Made by a program: the position numbers and the translations under genes. A stretch of DNA of 33,732 nt, taken from assembly GCA_013286325.1 (NCBI GenBank), contig JABDFZ010000026.1, forward strand, positions 1 through 33,732, written 5' to 3'. The notes beneath the pieces were generated by a model. It had not been told where the DNA came from. It saw nothing but the letters and a program-made list of their open reading frames with translations, and did not search any database. This DNA is from Bacteroidota bacterium. Its GTDB lineage: Bacteria > Bacteroidota > Bacteroidia > Sphingobacteriales > Sphingobacteriaceae. Below, piece after piece: positions 1-8,440 of this stretch (its first letter is position 1; each line of letters opens with the position of its first letter).

Positions 1-110
1 AAGGCTTTCATGCCATCGGCGGCAGCTTTTTTGTATAGCTTGGAGATGTCGGCAGCACCGTCGAGTAATGAAAATTGAGTATGAACGTGTAAGTGCGAAA
101 AATCAGGCAT
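1..110 (-). CDS. dnaE: DNA polymerase III alpha subunit, N-terminal fragment (cut by window edge)
   Basis: The minus strand from an ATG at 110 reads 36 codons without a stop to the window edge. The peptide starts MPDFSHLHVHTQFSLLDGAA, the start of the PHP domain of replicative DnaE; HxH near residues 8-10 is the PHP metal-binding signature. DnaE is the catalytic subunit of the replicative polymerase and this is its extreme N-terminus; the rest lies outside the window. A -7 box TAACTTTG sits about 30 nt upstream. The identification rests on a short but very characteristic motif. Confidence 0.9.
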   Translation of the reverse strand, partial: MPDFSHLHVHTQFSLLDGAADISKLYKKAAADGMKA

Positions 111-139
111 CGTCTATTCTTTTCCTTTAATGAAGATAC

Positions 140-147
140 CAAAGTTA
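140..147 (-). promoter_or_regulatory. Probable dnaE promoter, -7 box
   Basis: Minus strand TAACTTTG matches the Bacteroidota -7 consensus TAnnTTTG and would start transcription about 24 nt before the dnaE ATG. No clear -33 TTG is visible; that region is occupied by the repeat arm at 151-183. Confidence 0.55.
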
Positions 148-150
148 CGT

Positions 151-183
151 AATTTCGGAAGTCGGATTTTCTATTTCGGATTT
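151..183. repeat. Left arm of a heptad-phased inverted repeat
   Basis: 33 nt built of 7-nt units around TCGGA. Its reverse complement matches 676-708 at 29 of 33 positions. The pair brackets the small secreted-protein gene 237-620. The arm also overlaps the expected -33 region of dnaE. Confidence 0.75.
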
Positions 184-236
184 AATGTTGATAATTTTTT
201 GATTGTCAATAAGTAAAAATTTGATCCATGTATAGA

Positions 237-620
237 TTATTGTTTATCCAATTCAGCTGCTTTTTCTCTGGCAATCTTTGCAGCTGTTCTTAATAAAATT
301 GCTTTGATTAATTTATCTCCGTCATTGTTTACTCTTGCGTCCACATCATCAAAGGTATCTTTATGCCCCATGTAGCCACCAAGTAAATTATTGTACTGTT
401 TTACCACCGTATCTTTAGATAGCGAATTACCTTTAGCCAATTTAATATTAGCCTTTAACTTAGTTACGTCGGCATAGACTTTTTTATAATCAGGACTTTT
501 ATAGGCTAAGTCAAGACATTCTTTTTGAAGCTGTTCACTGGTTTTACTTTGTGACTGAGCTTTTACACTTAATGATACCAGGACCAAGGCAAGAAACAGG
601 ATATTTTTCATTTTTAACAT
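237..620 (-). CDS. Small secreted protein of unknown function
   Basis: 127 residues from the ATG at 620. The start MLKMKNILFLALVLVSLSVK is a signal peptide, with cleavage expected after the AQ that follows. The ATG at 611 (MKN) is equally possible; an ATG at 641 adds a poor N-terminus and is less likely. The mature part, about 105 residues, is polar, Lys/Asp rich and predicted helical, with no cysteine pair, lipobox or motif I recognise. It lies between dpp4 (upstream, same strand) and dnaE, enclosed by a 33-nt inverted repeat (151-183 and 676-708). Function unknown; a periplasmic or secreted location is inferred from the signal peptide. Confidence 0.75.
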   Translation of the reverse strand: MLKMKNILFLALVLVSLSVKAQSQSKTSEQLQKECLDLAYKSPDYKKVYADVTKLKANIKLAKGNSLSKDTVVKQYNNLLGGYMGHKDTFDDVDARVNNDGDKLIKAILLRTAAKIAREKAAELDKQ

Positions 621-675
621 TTTATTTACTATAAAGTGCACCTATACAAGAAATTTTCTTTTTAACCAGACAAAA

Positions 676-708
676 AATTCCGAAATCGAACATCCGACTT
701 CCGAAATC
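676..708. repeat. Right arm of a heptad-phased inverted repeat
   Basis: Inverted partner of 151-183 (29 of 33 positions). It ends two bases before the stop codon of the dipeptidyl peptidase gene. The 7-nt phasing is visible as repeated TCCGA cores. Confidence 0.75.
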
Positions 709-710
709 AA

Positions 711-2963
711 TTATTTCCCATTCAAATTCGGCAATTCGCTCTTCCCTTTCAAATTCTTCTCTAAAAACTGGAAGCTCACATTCTGGATCAGCAAATAGCT
801 TTGCCAGTTATAGGCAGCTCCATGCGCTCCCGGAGGGTAGATACGTAATTCGGCATCTTTGCCGGCATTGGTTAAGGCAGTTAACAGTTGCATGGTATTT
901 GCCGGGTGTACGTTATCATCACTCATGGAGTGGATGAGCAATAAATGATCTTTCAGGTTTTTGGCATAAGTCATATCCGAGCTGGCTTTATAGCCCTCTT
1001 CATTTTCAGGCAAAGGCGCCATGTAACGTTCGGTATAAACGTCATCATACAAACGCCAGTCGGTAACAGGTGAGTTGGCTATACCTACTTTAAATACGCC
1101 GGGATGGGTCAATAGTGTGTAAGTGGTACTGTAGCCGCCATAGCTGGTGCCCATAATTGCCATGTTGTCTGCATCAACAATGCCCTTTTTAACCAGGTAT
1201 TGGGCAGTTTCAACAAAATCGCTGCTCTCCAGCTTACCCAGTTGCTTATAAACAGATTTCATAAAGGCGCTGCCATAATTGGCTATTCCTCTGTTATTTA
1301 CATTGGCAACTACATACCCGTTTTGAGCAAGCCACTGTGCCCAGGTATTAGTAGTAAAATTATCAAATATATCGTGTGATTCCGGACCACCATAAACCGT
1401 CATCACCAGCGGGTATTTTTTAGTTGGGTCGTAATTAAATGGCTTTATATAATAGCCATCAAGCTTTACACCGTCGCTGTTTGTGAACTGAAAATGTTCC
1501 TCGGGCGAGTAAGCATGCGTTTTTATAAACTCACTTACTCCCTGGTTATCTTCCAGCATTTTAAGCACCCTGCCTTTATCATCACTTAAAGCCACATGCC
1601 ATGGCGTAGTTACATTGCTGTAATTGTCTAAAAAATACCTGGTATTGGGCGACATGTTTATGTCGTGGTAACCGCTCACGGTAGATAGTCGCTTCTTATT
1701 TCCCCCGTCAAAATTAACTGTCCAAAGCTCCTGGTTTAGCCCGCCTGTTTCTGCCGATAGGTAATAGATCTTTTTTGCCTCTGCGTCTATGCCTGTAACC
1801 TTTATCATATCCCAATCACCTTTTGTCACCTGGTTTAACAGTTTACCATCATACCCATAGCGGTAAATATGATAATATCCTGAACGATCAGACACCCAGA
1901 AAAACTCTTTCGATTTCTCGGGGAAGTAGATCATATCATTTACATTGGTATAAAAGTTAAAGATGGCAACCCAGGTTTTGTTCTGCTCTTCCAACACTAC
2001 ATGGTGTTCGCCAGTTTTTATGTTGAAGAAGTACAGTTTCATGTGGTTTTGGGCGCGGTTAAGCGTCATCAGGGCGATAACATCCGGGGTGCTGGTCCAG
2101 TAAATACGCGTGATATAAAAATCACCTGTTTCATCCGGAGTAAGCCAAACCTTTTTTCCTGATTCCACATCTACCACCCCAATTTTAACTGATGGATTTG
2201 CATCGCCAACCTGCGGGATGGATATATGGATATTATCAGGATGACCACCTTCATAGTTGGTCATCTGAAAATCAGGAACTTTGCGCTCATCAAATTGCCA
2301 AAAGGCCATGTATTTATTATCAGGCGACCAGTTCCATGCCTGTGCCTGACCAAATTCTTCTTCATAAACCCAATCATAATGACCGTTAAAGGTGCCGTGC
2401 TCATCGGTTTGGTCGTTAGTTAACTGTGTTTCTTTTGCTGTAGCAAAGTTGTAAACGTACATATTGCCGCCACGCTCAATACCTACCTTTGAGCCATCAG
2501 GCGATAATTCTGCCGAGCGCGCATCTTTAGCTGCTTGCTTTAACTGCTTACCTGCAAGATCATAAATATAATAATCGGATACACCTGAACGGCGATAAAT
2601 TGGCCTGAAATTGGTTTTGAAAACCAAATGCTTTGAATCATGCGACCATTGGAACGATTCGTAATTGAAAGCACTGTCAGAGCCTGGAAACTTAAGGCCT
2701 TTGTTGGTGAACACCAGCTCATCCTTTTGCGTTTTGGCATCCATAGAACGGATCTCATCATTATTGATAAAAGAGTATTTGTTGCCGCCGTCTGTCCAGT
2801 TAACACTTTGCGGACCGGGGTTACCGTACAGCTTTCCGCCTGATTGCAAGGCATCCTCCAAACTTGCATATCCCGGCTTGGTTTGCGCCATTATGGTAAA
2901 TGGCAATAACAGGCATATCGCAAGGGAACAAACTAAACTGGTGCGCATAAATTTATATTTCAT
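711..2963 (-). CDS. Dipeptidyl peptidase IV (S9B serine peptidase), exported
   Basis: 750 residues, the usual length of bacterial DPP IV. It removes Xaa-Pro (or Xaa-Ala) dipeptides from peptide N-termini, probably in the periplasm or at the cell surface. The signal peptide runs to about residue 27 (ends in MAQ). An N-terminal beta-propeller carries the double-Glu motif DWVYEEE (about 197-203) that binds the substrate amino terminus. A C-terminal alpha/beta-hydrolase domain has YGGPESH as the oxyanion region and nucleophile motif GTSYGGY (Ser607); Asp682 (SMSDDNVH) and His714 (GAHG) complete the triad. All catalytic residues are present. An internal ATG at 2948 (MRTSL) is an alternative start. 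It is divergent from the thioesterase gene, with a heptad hairpin between them. Confidence 0.95.
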   Translation of the reverse strand: MKYKFMRTSLVCSLAICLLLPFTIMAQTKPGYASLEDALQSGGKLYGNPGPQSVNWTDGGNKYSFINNDEIRSMDAKTQKDELVFTNKGLKFPGSDSAFNYESFQWSHDSKHLVFKTNFRPIYRRSGVSDYYIYDLAGKQLKQAAKDARSAELSPDGSKVGIERGGNMYVYNFATAKETQLTNDQTDEHGTFNGHYDWVYEEEFGQAQAWNWSPDNKYMAFWQFDERKVPDFQMTNYEGGHPDNIHISIPQVGDANPSVKIGVVDVESGKKVWLTPDETGDFYITRIYWTSTPDVIALMTLNRAQNHMKLYFFNIKTGEHHVVLEEQNKTWVAIFNFYTNVNDMIYFPEKSKEFFWVSDRSGYYHIYRYGYDGKLLNQVTKGDWDMIKVTGIDAEAKKIYYLSAETGGLNQELWTVNFDGGNKKRLSTVSGYHDINMSPNTRYFLDNYSNVTTPWHVALSDDKGRVLKMLEDNQGVSEFIKTHAYSPEEHFQFTNSDGVKLDGYYIKPFNYDPTKKYPLVMTVYGGPESHDIFDNFTTNTWAQWLAQNGYVVANVNNRGIANYGSAFMKSVYKQLGKLESSDFVETAQYLVKKGIVDADNMAIMGTSYGGYSTTYTLLTHPGVFKVGIANSPVTDWRLYDDVYTERYMAPLPENEEGYKASSDMTYAKNLKDHLLLIHSMSDDNVHPANTMQLLTALTNAGKDAELRIYPPGAHGAAYNWQSYLLIQNVSFQFLEKNLKGKSELPNLNGK

Positions 2964-2988
2964 AAAATGGTTTGTTTTTTCTGAATGG

Positions 2989-3019
2989 CTAAGCTAATTG
3001 AATTGGGGGAATTTGGCAA
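2989..3019 (-). promoter_or_regulatory. Possible promoter of the DPP IV gene
   Basis: Minus strand TTG (3019-3017), 20 nt spacer, then TAGCTTAG (2996-2989), an imperfect match to TTTG/TAnnTTTG. A transcript would start about 20 nt before the ATG at 2963. Confidence 0.35.
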
Positions 3020-3020
3020 T

Positions 3021-3120
3021 AGAGGCCAGAGATTAGAGATCAGAGGTTAGGTCTTGATTAATTCTAGCTAATTTTCAAACGTTTTCCCTCCTAATCTCTG
3101 GTCTCCAGCCTCTAATCTCT
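3021..3120. repeat. Heptad-phased hairpin between divergent genes
   Basis: Arm 3021-3050 is four 7-nt units of the form GAGRNYA; arm 3091-3120 is the inverted counterpart. They match at 22 of 30 positions and all eight differences are transitions. The 40-nt loop is unremarkable. The element fills the space between the two divergent promoters. A lone arm with the same unit recurs at 9188-9210. Confidence 0.8.
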
Positions 3121-3132
3121 GCTTCAAAACCG

Positions 3133-3140
3133 TACATTTG
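3133..3140 (+). promoter_or_regulatory. -7 box TACATTTG of the thioesterase gene
   Basis: A perfect TAnnTTTG match that ends only 4 nt before the ATG at 3145. If used, the mRNA starts at or next to the first codon (leaderless), or translation begins at the internal ATG 3181. Confidence 0.55.
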
Positions 3141-3144
3141 TACC

Positions 3145-3669
3145 ATGAAAGGGAAATCGCCTAAAGAATCGCATACTATAATGAACGAACTGGTATTACC
3201 AAATGATACCAATACACTTAACAATTTAATGGGCGGGCGTTTATTGCACTGGATGGATATTGCAGCGGCTATATCGGCACAAAAACATTGCAATCGGATT
3301 GTAGTAACTGCCTCTGTCGATAATGTTTCCTTTAAACATTCTATTAAACTGGGTGATGTAGTAACTATTGAAGCAAAAGTTTCAAGGTCATTCACTACCT
3401 CGGTAGAGGTAAGGCTTGATGTTTGGGCAGAGAATATCCCATCAGGTACCCGGGTTAAAAGCAATGAGGCATATTATACTTTTGTAGCACTCGACCAAAA
3501 TGGCCGCACCATTCCTGTACCTGAATTACTACCTGAGACTATTGAGGATATGGTTTTATTTGAAGGCGCGCTTCGCCGCCGCCAGCTGCGCCTTATACTT
3601 GCAGGTAAAATGAAACCGGATGATGCTACTGAACTAAAAGCTTTATTTTTTGGAGAGAATCACGCATAA
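3145..3669 (+). CDS. Acyl-CoA thioesterase (hotdog fold)
   Basis: 174 residues. Motif LPNDTNTLNNLMGGRLLHWM followed by DIAAAISA (about 17-44) is the hotdog helix region of the BACH/YciA-type acyl-CoA thioesterases, and the VTASVDNVSF strand and FVALDQNGR strand are also typical. The family hydrolyses fatty acyl-CoA to free acid and CoA in the cytosol. One hotdog domain is present, so it would act as an oligomer. The C-terminal 40 residues (EGALRRRQLR onward) form a charged helical tail. The first ATG is kept because homologues usually contain the KxPKES segment, although the -7 box lies only 4 nt upstream; ATG 3181 (MNELV) is the alternative. It ends 14 nt before a dispersed repeat element. 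Confidence 0.9.
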   Translation: MKGKSPKESHTIMNELVLPNDTNTLNNLMGGRLLHWMDIAAAISAQKHCNRIVVTASVDNVSFKHSIKLGDVVTIEAKVSRSFTTSVEVRLDVWAENIPSGTRVKSNEAYYTFVALDQNGRTIPVPELLPETIEDMVLFEGALRRRQLRLILAGKMKPDDATELKALFFGENHA

Positions 3670-3683
3670 GCTTAATTAAGTTT

Positions 3684-3890
3684 ACGTGTTTAGCGATTAG
3701 AATTTTAGAACACTTAATGTGTGTTTTATAAAAATTTTTGTCATTTCGAACGACAGAGAGAAATCTTCTACAGCTAACATTGACGCTATACAAACAAGCC
3801 GACCTACATGTTGCAGAAGATTTCTCCTCGTTCCTCGTTCGAAATGACATTAAGATTCGATTTGGTCAAAGCCTATCTTTTAATAATTCA
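3684..3890. repeat. Dispersed inverted-repeat element, copy 1 (convergent intergenic)
   Basis: Related to 20092-20302. The core 3739-3849 has ends TGTCATTTCGAACGA in inverted orientation, with longer imperfect arms of 35-39 nt. Similarity to copy 2 extends outside the core (a CGTTTAGCGATTA-like start and a TATCTTTTAATA end). No coding capacity. Like copy 2 it sits between convergent genes. The 302-nt gap 3670-3971 holds this element and the hairpin at 3924-3943. Confidence 0.85.
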
Positions 3891-3923
3891 ATTAACTATA
3901 GATAGGCAAGTGTGAAAGCAAAT

Positions 3924-3943
3924 CGTCTGTGAGGACACAGACG
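3924..3943 (-). terminator. Hairpin downstream of the GHL10-like gene, possible terminator
   Basis: 8-bp perfect stem CGTCTGTG/CACAGACG with a 4-nt loop. On the minus strand it is followed by ATTTGCTTT, a weak T-rich tail. It lies 28 nt past the stop codon of the 3972-5054 gene. Confidence 0.5.
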
Positions 3944-3971
3944 ACGGTTAAATGGAATGACAAGTTTATAA

Positions 3972-5054
3972 TTACGTATGCGCTACAGTAGTTTCGCTTC
4001 GTAAAATATCAAGCACCTGCGGAGTAACATTTCCAAAAAAGGATACACCAGAGGCTCCGTTTTTTAACGCGATCTGGATCCCTTGTCTTATCTCATCATC
4101 ATTTTTAAAATCAGATAAATAAAGGCCTGCATACAACGGGAAAGAGCCTGCCAAAAAATGGATGCCCTCGGCAACCGCATTGCCTATCCAGGTCACTTTT
4201 TCTTTATAAAACCCATGATAGATCATCGGGCACACACCATCAAGTTTAAAGTTTGTCCAGTCTTGCCTTACATTACGGCGGGCAACTTCAGGGGTGGGAA
4301 ATACCGCTGCTGTAATTAATTTTTTATGCTGATGGGCTATTGCCGATAAACTGTTAACCACCCTGGCTATGTTATTATACCTGAACAAACGCCATGAAAG
4401 GCTGGCTTCAGGATATTGAATATCAGCCAGATCAGTTTCGTATTGCTCCTTAAATTTAGCACGGCAAACTTCGCAGTAGCAATAATCATATTCTGGCAGT
4501 TCCTTTGTTTGTTCAATTTTGTAATTGCCCCACAGGTTTACAGGCAATACCACATCGCAATAACGCACATAATCCAAATGGATGCCATCTACATAATCCT
4601 TGCTTAAAATATCAGTTACCTGTTGCTCCAAATATTGCTGCACTTCGGGGCGCGATGGGCACAGCCAGCGGTAATAATTTACATACGGTGGCTTATCCGC
4701 ACACGAATCTCCATTCCGGTTTTTGCTATACCATTCAGGATGTGTGGCTAAAAGTTCGGCACGGTTAAAAGTCCAGATCCAGCGATGAGCTTCCAATCCG
4801 TGGGCTTTTGCCGCACGAAAATGTCTTTCGCTGTCGGCTTCAAAAAATATCCCTGTTATTCCACCGGCTTTAAAAGCCGTATAACGGGTTTTCAGATCAT
4901 CATCCGTATCTTTCTGATTGGGGTTTGTCCACACCCAATTTTTAAGTTTATTATGCTTTTTACTTGCTTTAATAGCTGCAGATTCGCCATTTAAAGGCAA
5001 TTGAGATGCTACGCCAACTAACAGGCTGGCTTTTAAAAAGTCCCGTTTATTCAT
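3972..5054 (-). CDS. GHL10-like (DUF187-type) putative glycoside hydrolase, exported
   Basis: 360 residues. The N-terminus MNKRDFLKASLLVGVASQ resembles a Tat signal with KR in place of RR. The rest reads as one TIM barrel of the GHL10/'family 10 glycosylhydrolase-like' group: WVW near 40-42, WIWTFNRAELL near 92-102, the hallmark DGIHLDYVRY at 156-165, and the C-x-C-x-x-C-x-x-KF segment (192-201) typical of this group. These enzymes are thought to act on polysaccharides, but substrate and reaction are mostly unproven. The stop codon of the CBM9-like gene is separated from this ATG by one base, so the two genes are translationally linked. Family placement is firm; substrate unknown. Confidence 0.82.
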   Translation of the reverse strand: MNKRDFLKASLLVGVASQLPLNGESAAIKASKKHNKLKNWVWTNPNQKDTDDDLKTRYTAFKAGGITGIFFEADSERHFRAAKAHGLEAHRWIWTFNRAELLATHPEWYSKNRNGDSCADKPPYVNYYRWLCPSRPEVQQYLEQQVTDILSKDYVDGIHLDYVRYCDVVLPVNLWGNYKIEQTKELPEYDYCYCEVCRAKFKEQYETDLADIQYPEASLSWRLFRYNNIARVVNSLSAIAHQHKKLITAAVFPTPEVARRNVRQDWTNFKLDGVCPMIYHGFYKEKVTWIGNAVAEGIHFLAGSFPLYAGLYLSDFKNDDEIRQGIQIALKNGASGVSFFGNVTPQVLDILRSETTVAHT

Positions 5055-5055
5055 T

Positions 5056-6165
5056 TCAGTTATTATTTAGCTGGCCTATCAATCCTTCCTGATTTATTGT
5101 CCAGGTAATGTGATCTGCTTCATCAGTTATAGTTGCCATAAATTGATGCGCAGTAGCTTCAATTTGCAGGTTATTTGCCCGTCCGTTTATAGTTACTTTG
5201 CTCCCGAGGTTAAATTTATCTACCGATTGCGCATATTCACTATGCTGACCGCGCCATTCCCTTTGCTTGTAATAGATCAGCCATAAATACTGTTTTTGCA
5301 ATTCGGCATAGGGCAAGGCGAATACAGCATTATTATCATTCTTTTTGCTGAATTGTACGTACCCCCAGCGTTCAGGGAAATGCATATTTATTAGCCCTTG
5401 TGGCGACCATACCCAGTTATGCTCGGGCAATGTGCGGCCGGTACTGTCTTTTAGTTTTACATATTTACCATCAACAGCTTTGGTATCCCACTCCACCCGC
5501 GAAATGTTTAAGCGCCATACTGCCCCTTCTCTTGGCGTTGAGCGATAGCCTGAACCGAGAGCCTTAAAGGGAATGGAAACTTCCAGTGTCCAGCCTTTAT
5601 CTACATCCGAAGGATCATTTAACGTACCCTGAACCTTAACTGCTGATCGCATGCCTTTTGCATCCCAGTTACCCATAGGGTTGCCGTTGTTACGATAAGG
5701 TTTATTCAAATACAGGTCGAAAATGGTGTTTATGGCATTATATTCTAACTCAAAATATTCATGTGTTGTTCCGTTAGGGTCGATAAAAAATTCCAGGTCG
5801 TTTTCATGAAAAACAATATCATCCCGGTGCTTAAAGTAAGCCCATACATTAGGATCCATGATCCGTCCGGCTATATACAGACAGCTATCGTCCCAAAGCA
5901 TTTTTACATTTGTTTGCAGTGGCGGCTTGGGTTTTCTGTCACCTTCAATATCTACAAAATCATCTGTCCACCGGGCTTGCTGCCATGCGGCATCATTTAA
6001 ATCGCCGTCGATAACAGGTGGTGTTTTTGTATAATTAACGATGTACCCTTTGGGGATTGTGAATAAATTTTCTAAACCTTTAAATGGTGACTGTGCAACA
6101 ACACTTAAAGGGCCGAGCAGCATAAGCCCGGCAATAATTGCTTTAGGAGATAGATGTTTATACAT
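5056..6165 (-). CDS. CBM9-like carbohydrate-binding protein, exported
   Basis: 369 residues with a signal peptide ending near residue 25 (VVAQS). After it, PPVIDGDLNDAAWQQARW (about 49-66) and LWDDSCLYIAGRIMDPNVWA (about 89-108) are the opening strands of the carbohydrate-binding family 9-like domain, followed by NDLEFFIDPNG and WTLEVSIPFKALG. The domain extends to about residue 265 (WGYVQFS); the last 100 residues are a less conserved tail. No catalytic domain is seen. It lies 10 nt after the EVE gene and 1 nt before the GHL10-like gene, suggesting a role in binding the glycan that the hydrolase acts on (inference). Confidence 0.85.
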   Translation of the reverse strand: MYKHLSPKAIIAGLMLLGPLSVVAQSPFKGLENLFTIPKGYIVNYTKTPPVIDGDLNDAAWQQARWTDDFVDIEGDRKPKPPLQTNVKMLWDDSCLYIAGRIMDPNVWAYFKHRDDIVFHENDLEFFIDPNGTTHEYFELEYNAINTIFDLYLNKPYRNNGNPMGNWDAKGMRSAVKVQGTLNDPSDVDKGWTLEVSIPFKALGSGYRSTPREGAVWRLNISRVEWDTKAVDGKYVKLKDSTGRTLPEHNWVWSPQGLINMHFPERWGYVQFSKKNDNNAVFALPYAELQKQYLWLIYYKQREWRGQHSEYAQSVDKFNLGSKVTINGRANNLQIEATAHQFMATITDEADHITWTINQEGLIGQLNNN

Positions 6166-6175
6166 GTTTTTGCTT

Positions 6176-6583
6176 TTATTTGCTGCCTAATTGAACAATG
6201 TGATCAAATTCCTCACGTTTAAGGCCCATTACTGATAGCCTTCCCTGGCGCACAAGGTGAATATCCTTTAAAAACTCATCAGCTTTTATCTGTTCCAGGG
6301 TAACCGGGGTTTTCAGGCTCTCAACAGGTACAAGATCAACTACAATCCAGTTTGGGTCGCTGGTGGTTGGGTCCTGGTAAAACTCTTTGGCAACTTTGGC
6401 AATGCCTACTACTTCTTTACCCTCGTTGCTGTGGTAGAACAGTACAGGGTCGCCCTCCTTCATTTCACGTAAATTATTACGTGCCTGGTAATTGCGTACG
6501 CCATCCCAAAAGGTGCGCCCTTCTTTATTAAATTTTTCCCAACTGTATTTTTCTGGTTCCGATTTTACAAGCCAATATTGCAT
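6176..6583 (-). CDS. EVE-domain protein (THYN1-like)
   Basis: 135 residues, essentially one EVE domain: MQYWLVKSEPEKYSW at the start, WDGVRNYQARNNLREM, GDPVLFYHSN, and VGIAKV. EVE domains share the PUA-like fold and bind modified bases in RNA or DNA in the cases studied. The start is ATG 6583: the upstream TTG at 6601 lies inside the -7 box TACATTTG and would precede the transcript start. It is the first gene of the run EVE - CBM9-like - GHL10-like (gaps 10 and 1 nt). A functional tie to glycan use is not obvious and may be only operon sharing. Confidence 0.92.
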   Translation of the reverse strand: MQYWLVKSEPEKYSWEKFNKEGRTFWDGVRNYQARNNLREMKEGDPVLFYHSNEGKEVVGIAKVAKEFYQDPTTSDPNWIVVDLVPVESLKTPVTLEQIKADEFLKDIHLVRQGRLSVMGLKREEFDHIVQLGSK

Positions 6584-6598
6584 AACTAAGGTTTTTCC

Positions 6599-6606
6599 CA
6601 AATGTA
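6599..6606 (-). promoter_or_regulatory. -7 box TACATTTG for the EVE/CBM9/GHL10 operon
   Basis: A perfect TAnnTTTG on the minus strand, 15 nt before the ATG at 6583. It rules out the longer TTG start at 6601. No convincing -33 TTG was seen. Confidence 0.55.
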
Positions 6607-6750
6607 ATGAAAATAGGAAAATTGGAAAGAGGTTTGATGAAATGTGAATAAATGTAGTGGGTGAAAGCCTTATTTGAATTTATTAAAGAGTAAGGAAATA
6701 AGGAAATCGTTGTTGTGAGGAACGAATATCAGTTATACATCTGAACAAAA

Positions 6751-8274
6751 CTATTTCGCTGAATAAACGACATAATCATTTCCTACGCTTTTTTCTGAGA
6801 AATTGCTATATCCGGGGAAATTTTTAAAATATGCAGAAGCTTTATTCGCACCAATCGATTTTGACATTACGATATAAATTGGTCCTGCATGACCTAAATA
6901 TATGTCGAGACCCTTCTCTGCCTTTCCATGTTCAAATGTAATAATACGATTATGACTAACTTCAAGACCAAGTTCAGGGCTCAAAAATACAAATATGGCG
7001 TTGTGTTGTAATTCATCTAATTTTCTTACATAATTTAAAGTAAGCTGATCAATAGCTACCTGGGCAAAACCGGTAGTTCCATGACTGGCGTAATTTGCAT
7101 TCCTGTCAAAGCCGGTAACCATAAATTTATAACCTTTATAGGCAATAAAAAGCCACATCGCCGCCGCCAATAAAATGTACGGCCGGTTAAGCTTGCCCAG
7201 AACAAAAATAATACCGGGCGTTACAATGAGGCCGATAATACGCATATGCCTTGCCTCATAAGAAATATTTGCCTGCCTGAGAAAATTGATCCCAAAAAAC
7301 AAAATTGCTGCTACGTAAAATAAGACCATTAGTAATTTGTAGTTGGCGTTTGGAACAGATTTATAAATATGGTAAACAAGAAATATATTTATTAGGGCAA
7401 GTGCTACTATTATACCAGTTGGGTGATTGATAATGCCATTTGTCAAATCATCTATTGAAAATCCGGATAATAAAGGGGAAGCTGCCGGAAAACTAAAAGT
7501 TTCCCAGGCCAATTTCATGCCAGGCGTATCCGAAGCCGGATTTTTTCCTTTTGACAAATAAGTAGCATAAATAATTACTAGCGATAAGATCACAGGTATA
7601 CCTATACTTACGCCATTAATTATCCTGGTAACAAATTTCTTTTTGGTAGACAATCGGATCCAAAGAAACAACACCCCGGATAAATAAATCCATAGAAACG
7701 CTGATTTGCAAAAAAAACCAATTACACCAGATACCAGGACGAAAACAACCATTAGCCAATCTACTTTCGTAAAAGCAGCACATCCCAATAAAAACCATCC
7801 TAAAAAAGCGAAAATTATTATTTCGCCCCCATTATAAAAAATATAAGGTGTAAGATAGGCTTGTTGGCAGGCAATAAATGCAATGCTAATAGAAGAAACT
7901 AATGCTGTGAAGCCAACTCGTCTAAAAAAAGCATATAGTCCTGATAGACCAATTAATGAACATATAGTGACAGTTAAAGCCGCGGCTTTGCCAATAGAAA
8001 TTTTTAATAAATTGGCAAAAAAGTATGGTACAAGATATTGCCCGGGTGACCACCATGACATAAAACCGCTATTATTTTTGCTTATGTCAGTGTGATCTGG
8101 CTGGGAAATTATATTGAAAACACTTCCCATTTTCATGCTTCTTAATACATTAAATCCCCAACTGGGATCCGGGTATATAGCAGGCGGGTAAATAAAGGCT
8201 ATTATTCCATTTACTAAAGTAAATAACCCTACGAAAGTCAATATCAGTACAGGTAATTTAGGCTTTATTGACAT
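6751..8274 (-). CDS. Polytopic membrane protein, possible GT-C-type glycosyltransferase
   Basis: 507 residues with about ten hydrophobic segments, a large loop after the first segment (about 30-75, with PDPSWGFNVL and WWSPGQYLVPYFF) and a soluble C-terminal part (about 395-507). A first extracytoplasmic loop rich in D, W and P followed by many helices is the layout of GT-C/ArnT-like lipid-linked sugar transferases, but I do not see a decisive motif, so this is a suggestion. Its codons look more AT-rich than those of neighbouring genes, which could reflect transfer or only membrane composition. No same-strand partner lies close by. Confidence 0.65.
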   Translation of the reverse strand: MSIKPKLPVLILTFVGLFTLVNGIIAFIYPPAIYPDPSWGFNVLRSMKMGSVFNIISQPDHTDISKNNSGFMSWWSPGQYLVPYFFANLLKISIGKAAALTVTICSLIGLSGLYAFFRRVGFTALVSSISIAFIACQQAYLTPYIFYNGGEIIIFAFLGWFLLGCAAFTKVDWLMVVFVLVSGVIGFFCKSAFLWIYLSGVLFLWIRLSTKKKFVTRIINGVSIGIPVILSLVIIYATYLSKGKNPASDTPGMKLAWETFSFPAASPLLSGFSIDDLTNGIINHPTGIIVALALINIFLVYHIYKSVPNANYKLLMVLFYVAAILFFGINFLRQANISYEARHMRIIGLIVTPGIIFVLGKLNRPYILLAAAMWLFIAYKGYKFMVTGFDRNANYASHGTTGFAQVAIDQLTLNYVRKLDELQHNAIFVFLSPELGLEVSHNRIITFEHGKAEKGLDIYLGHAGPIYIVMSKSIGANKASAYFKNFPGYSNFSEKSVGNDYVVYSAK

Positions 8275-8440
8275 TAATATAAATGTGTTAATAATTTCAC
8301 AAAAGAAATCATTTGCAGGTGAAGCTAAATAAAAATAAATTAGGAATTATTATGATTGTTAGTCGATTTGATGAATAACATTATTTGATAGAAAATGCTT
8401 AATAAGTTTAAGAATAGTATCGTTATTTCTATTTATGTCG

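Noticed and set aside
2192-2997. Overlapping open frames inside the DPP IV gene
   Set aside because: Shadow frames of a well-supported gene, with no family resemblance.
3626-3850. Minus-strand 74-residue open frame
   Set aside because: It lies across the dispersed inverted-repeat element and the thioesterase 3' end; composition and position mark it as chance.
6584-6601. TTG start giving a longer EVE protein
   Set aside because: The TTG is part of the -7 box TACATTTG, and the domain begins exactly at ATG 6583.
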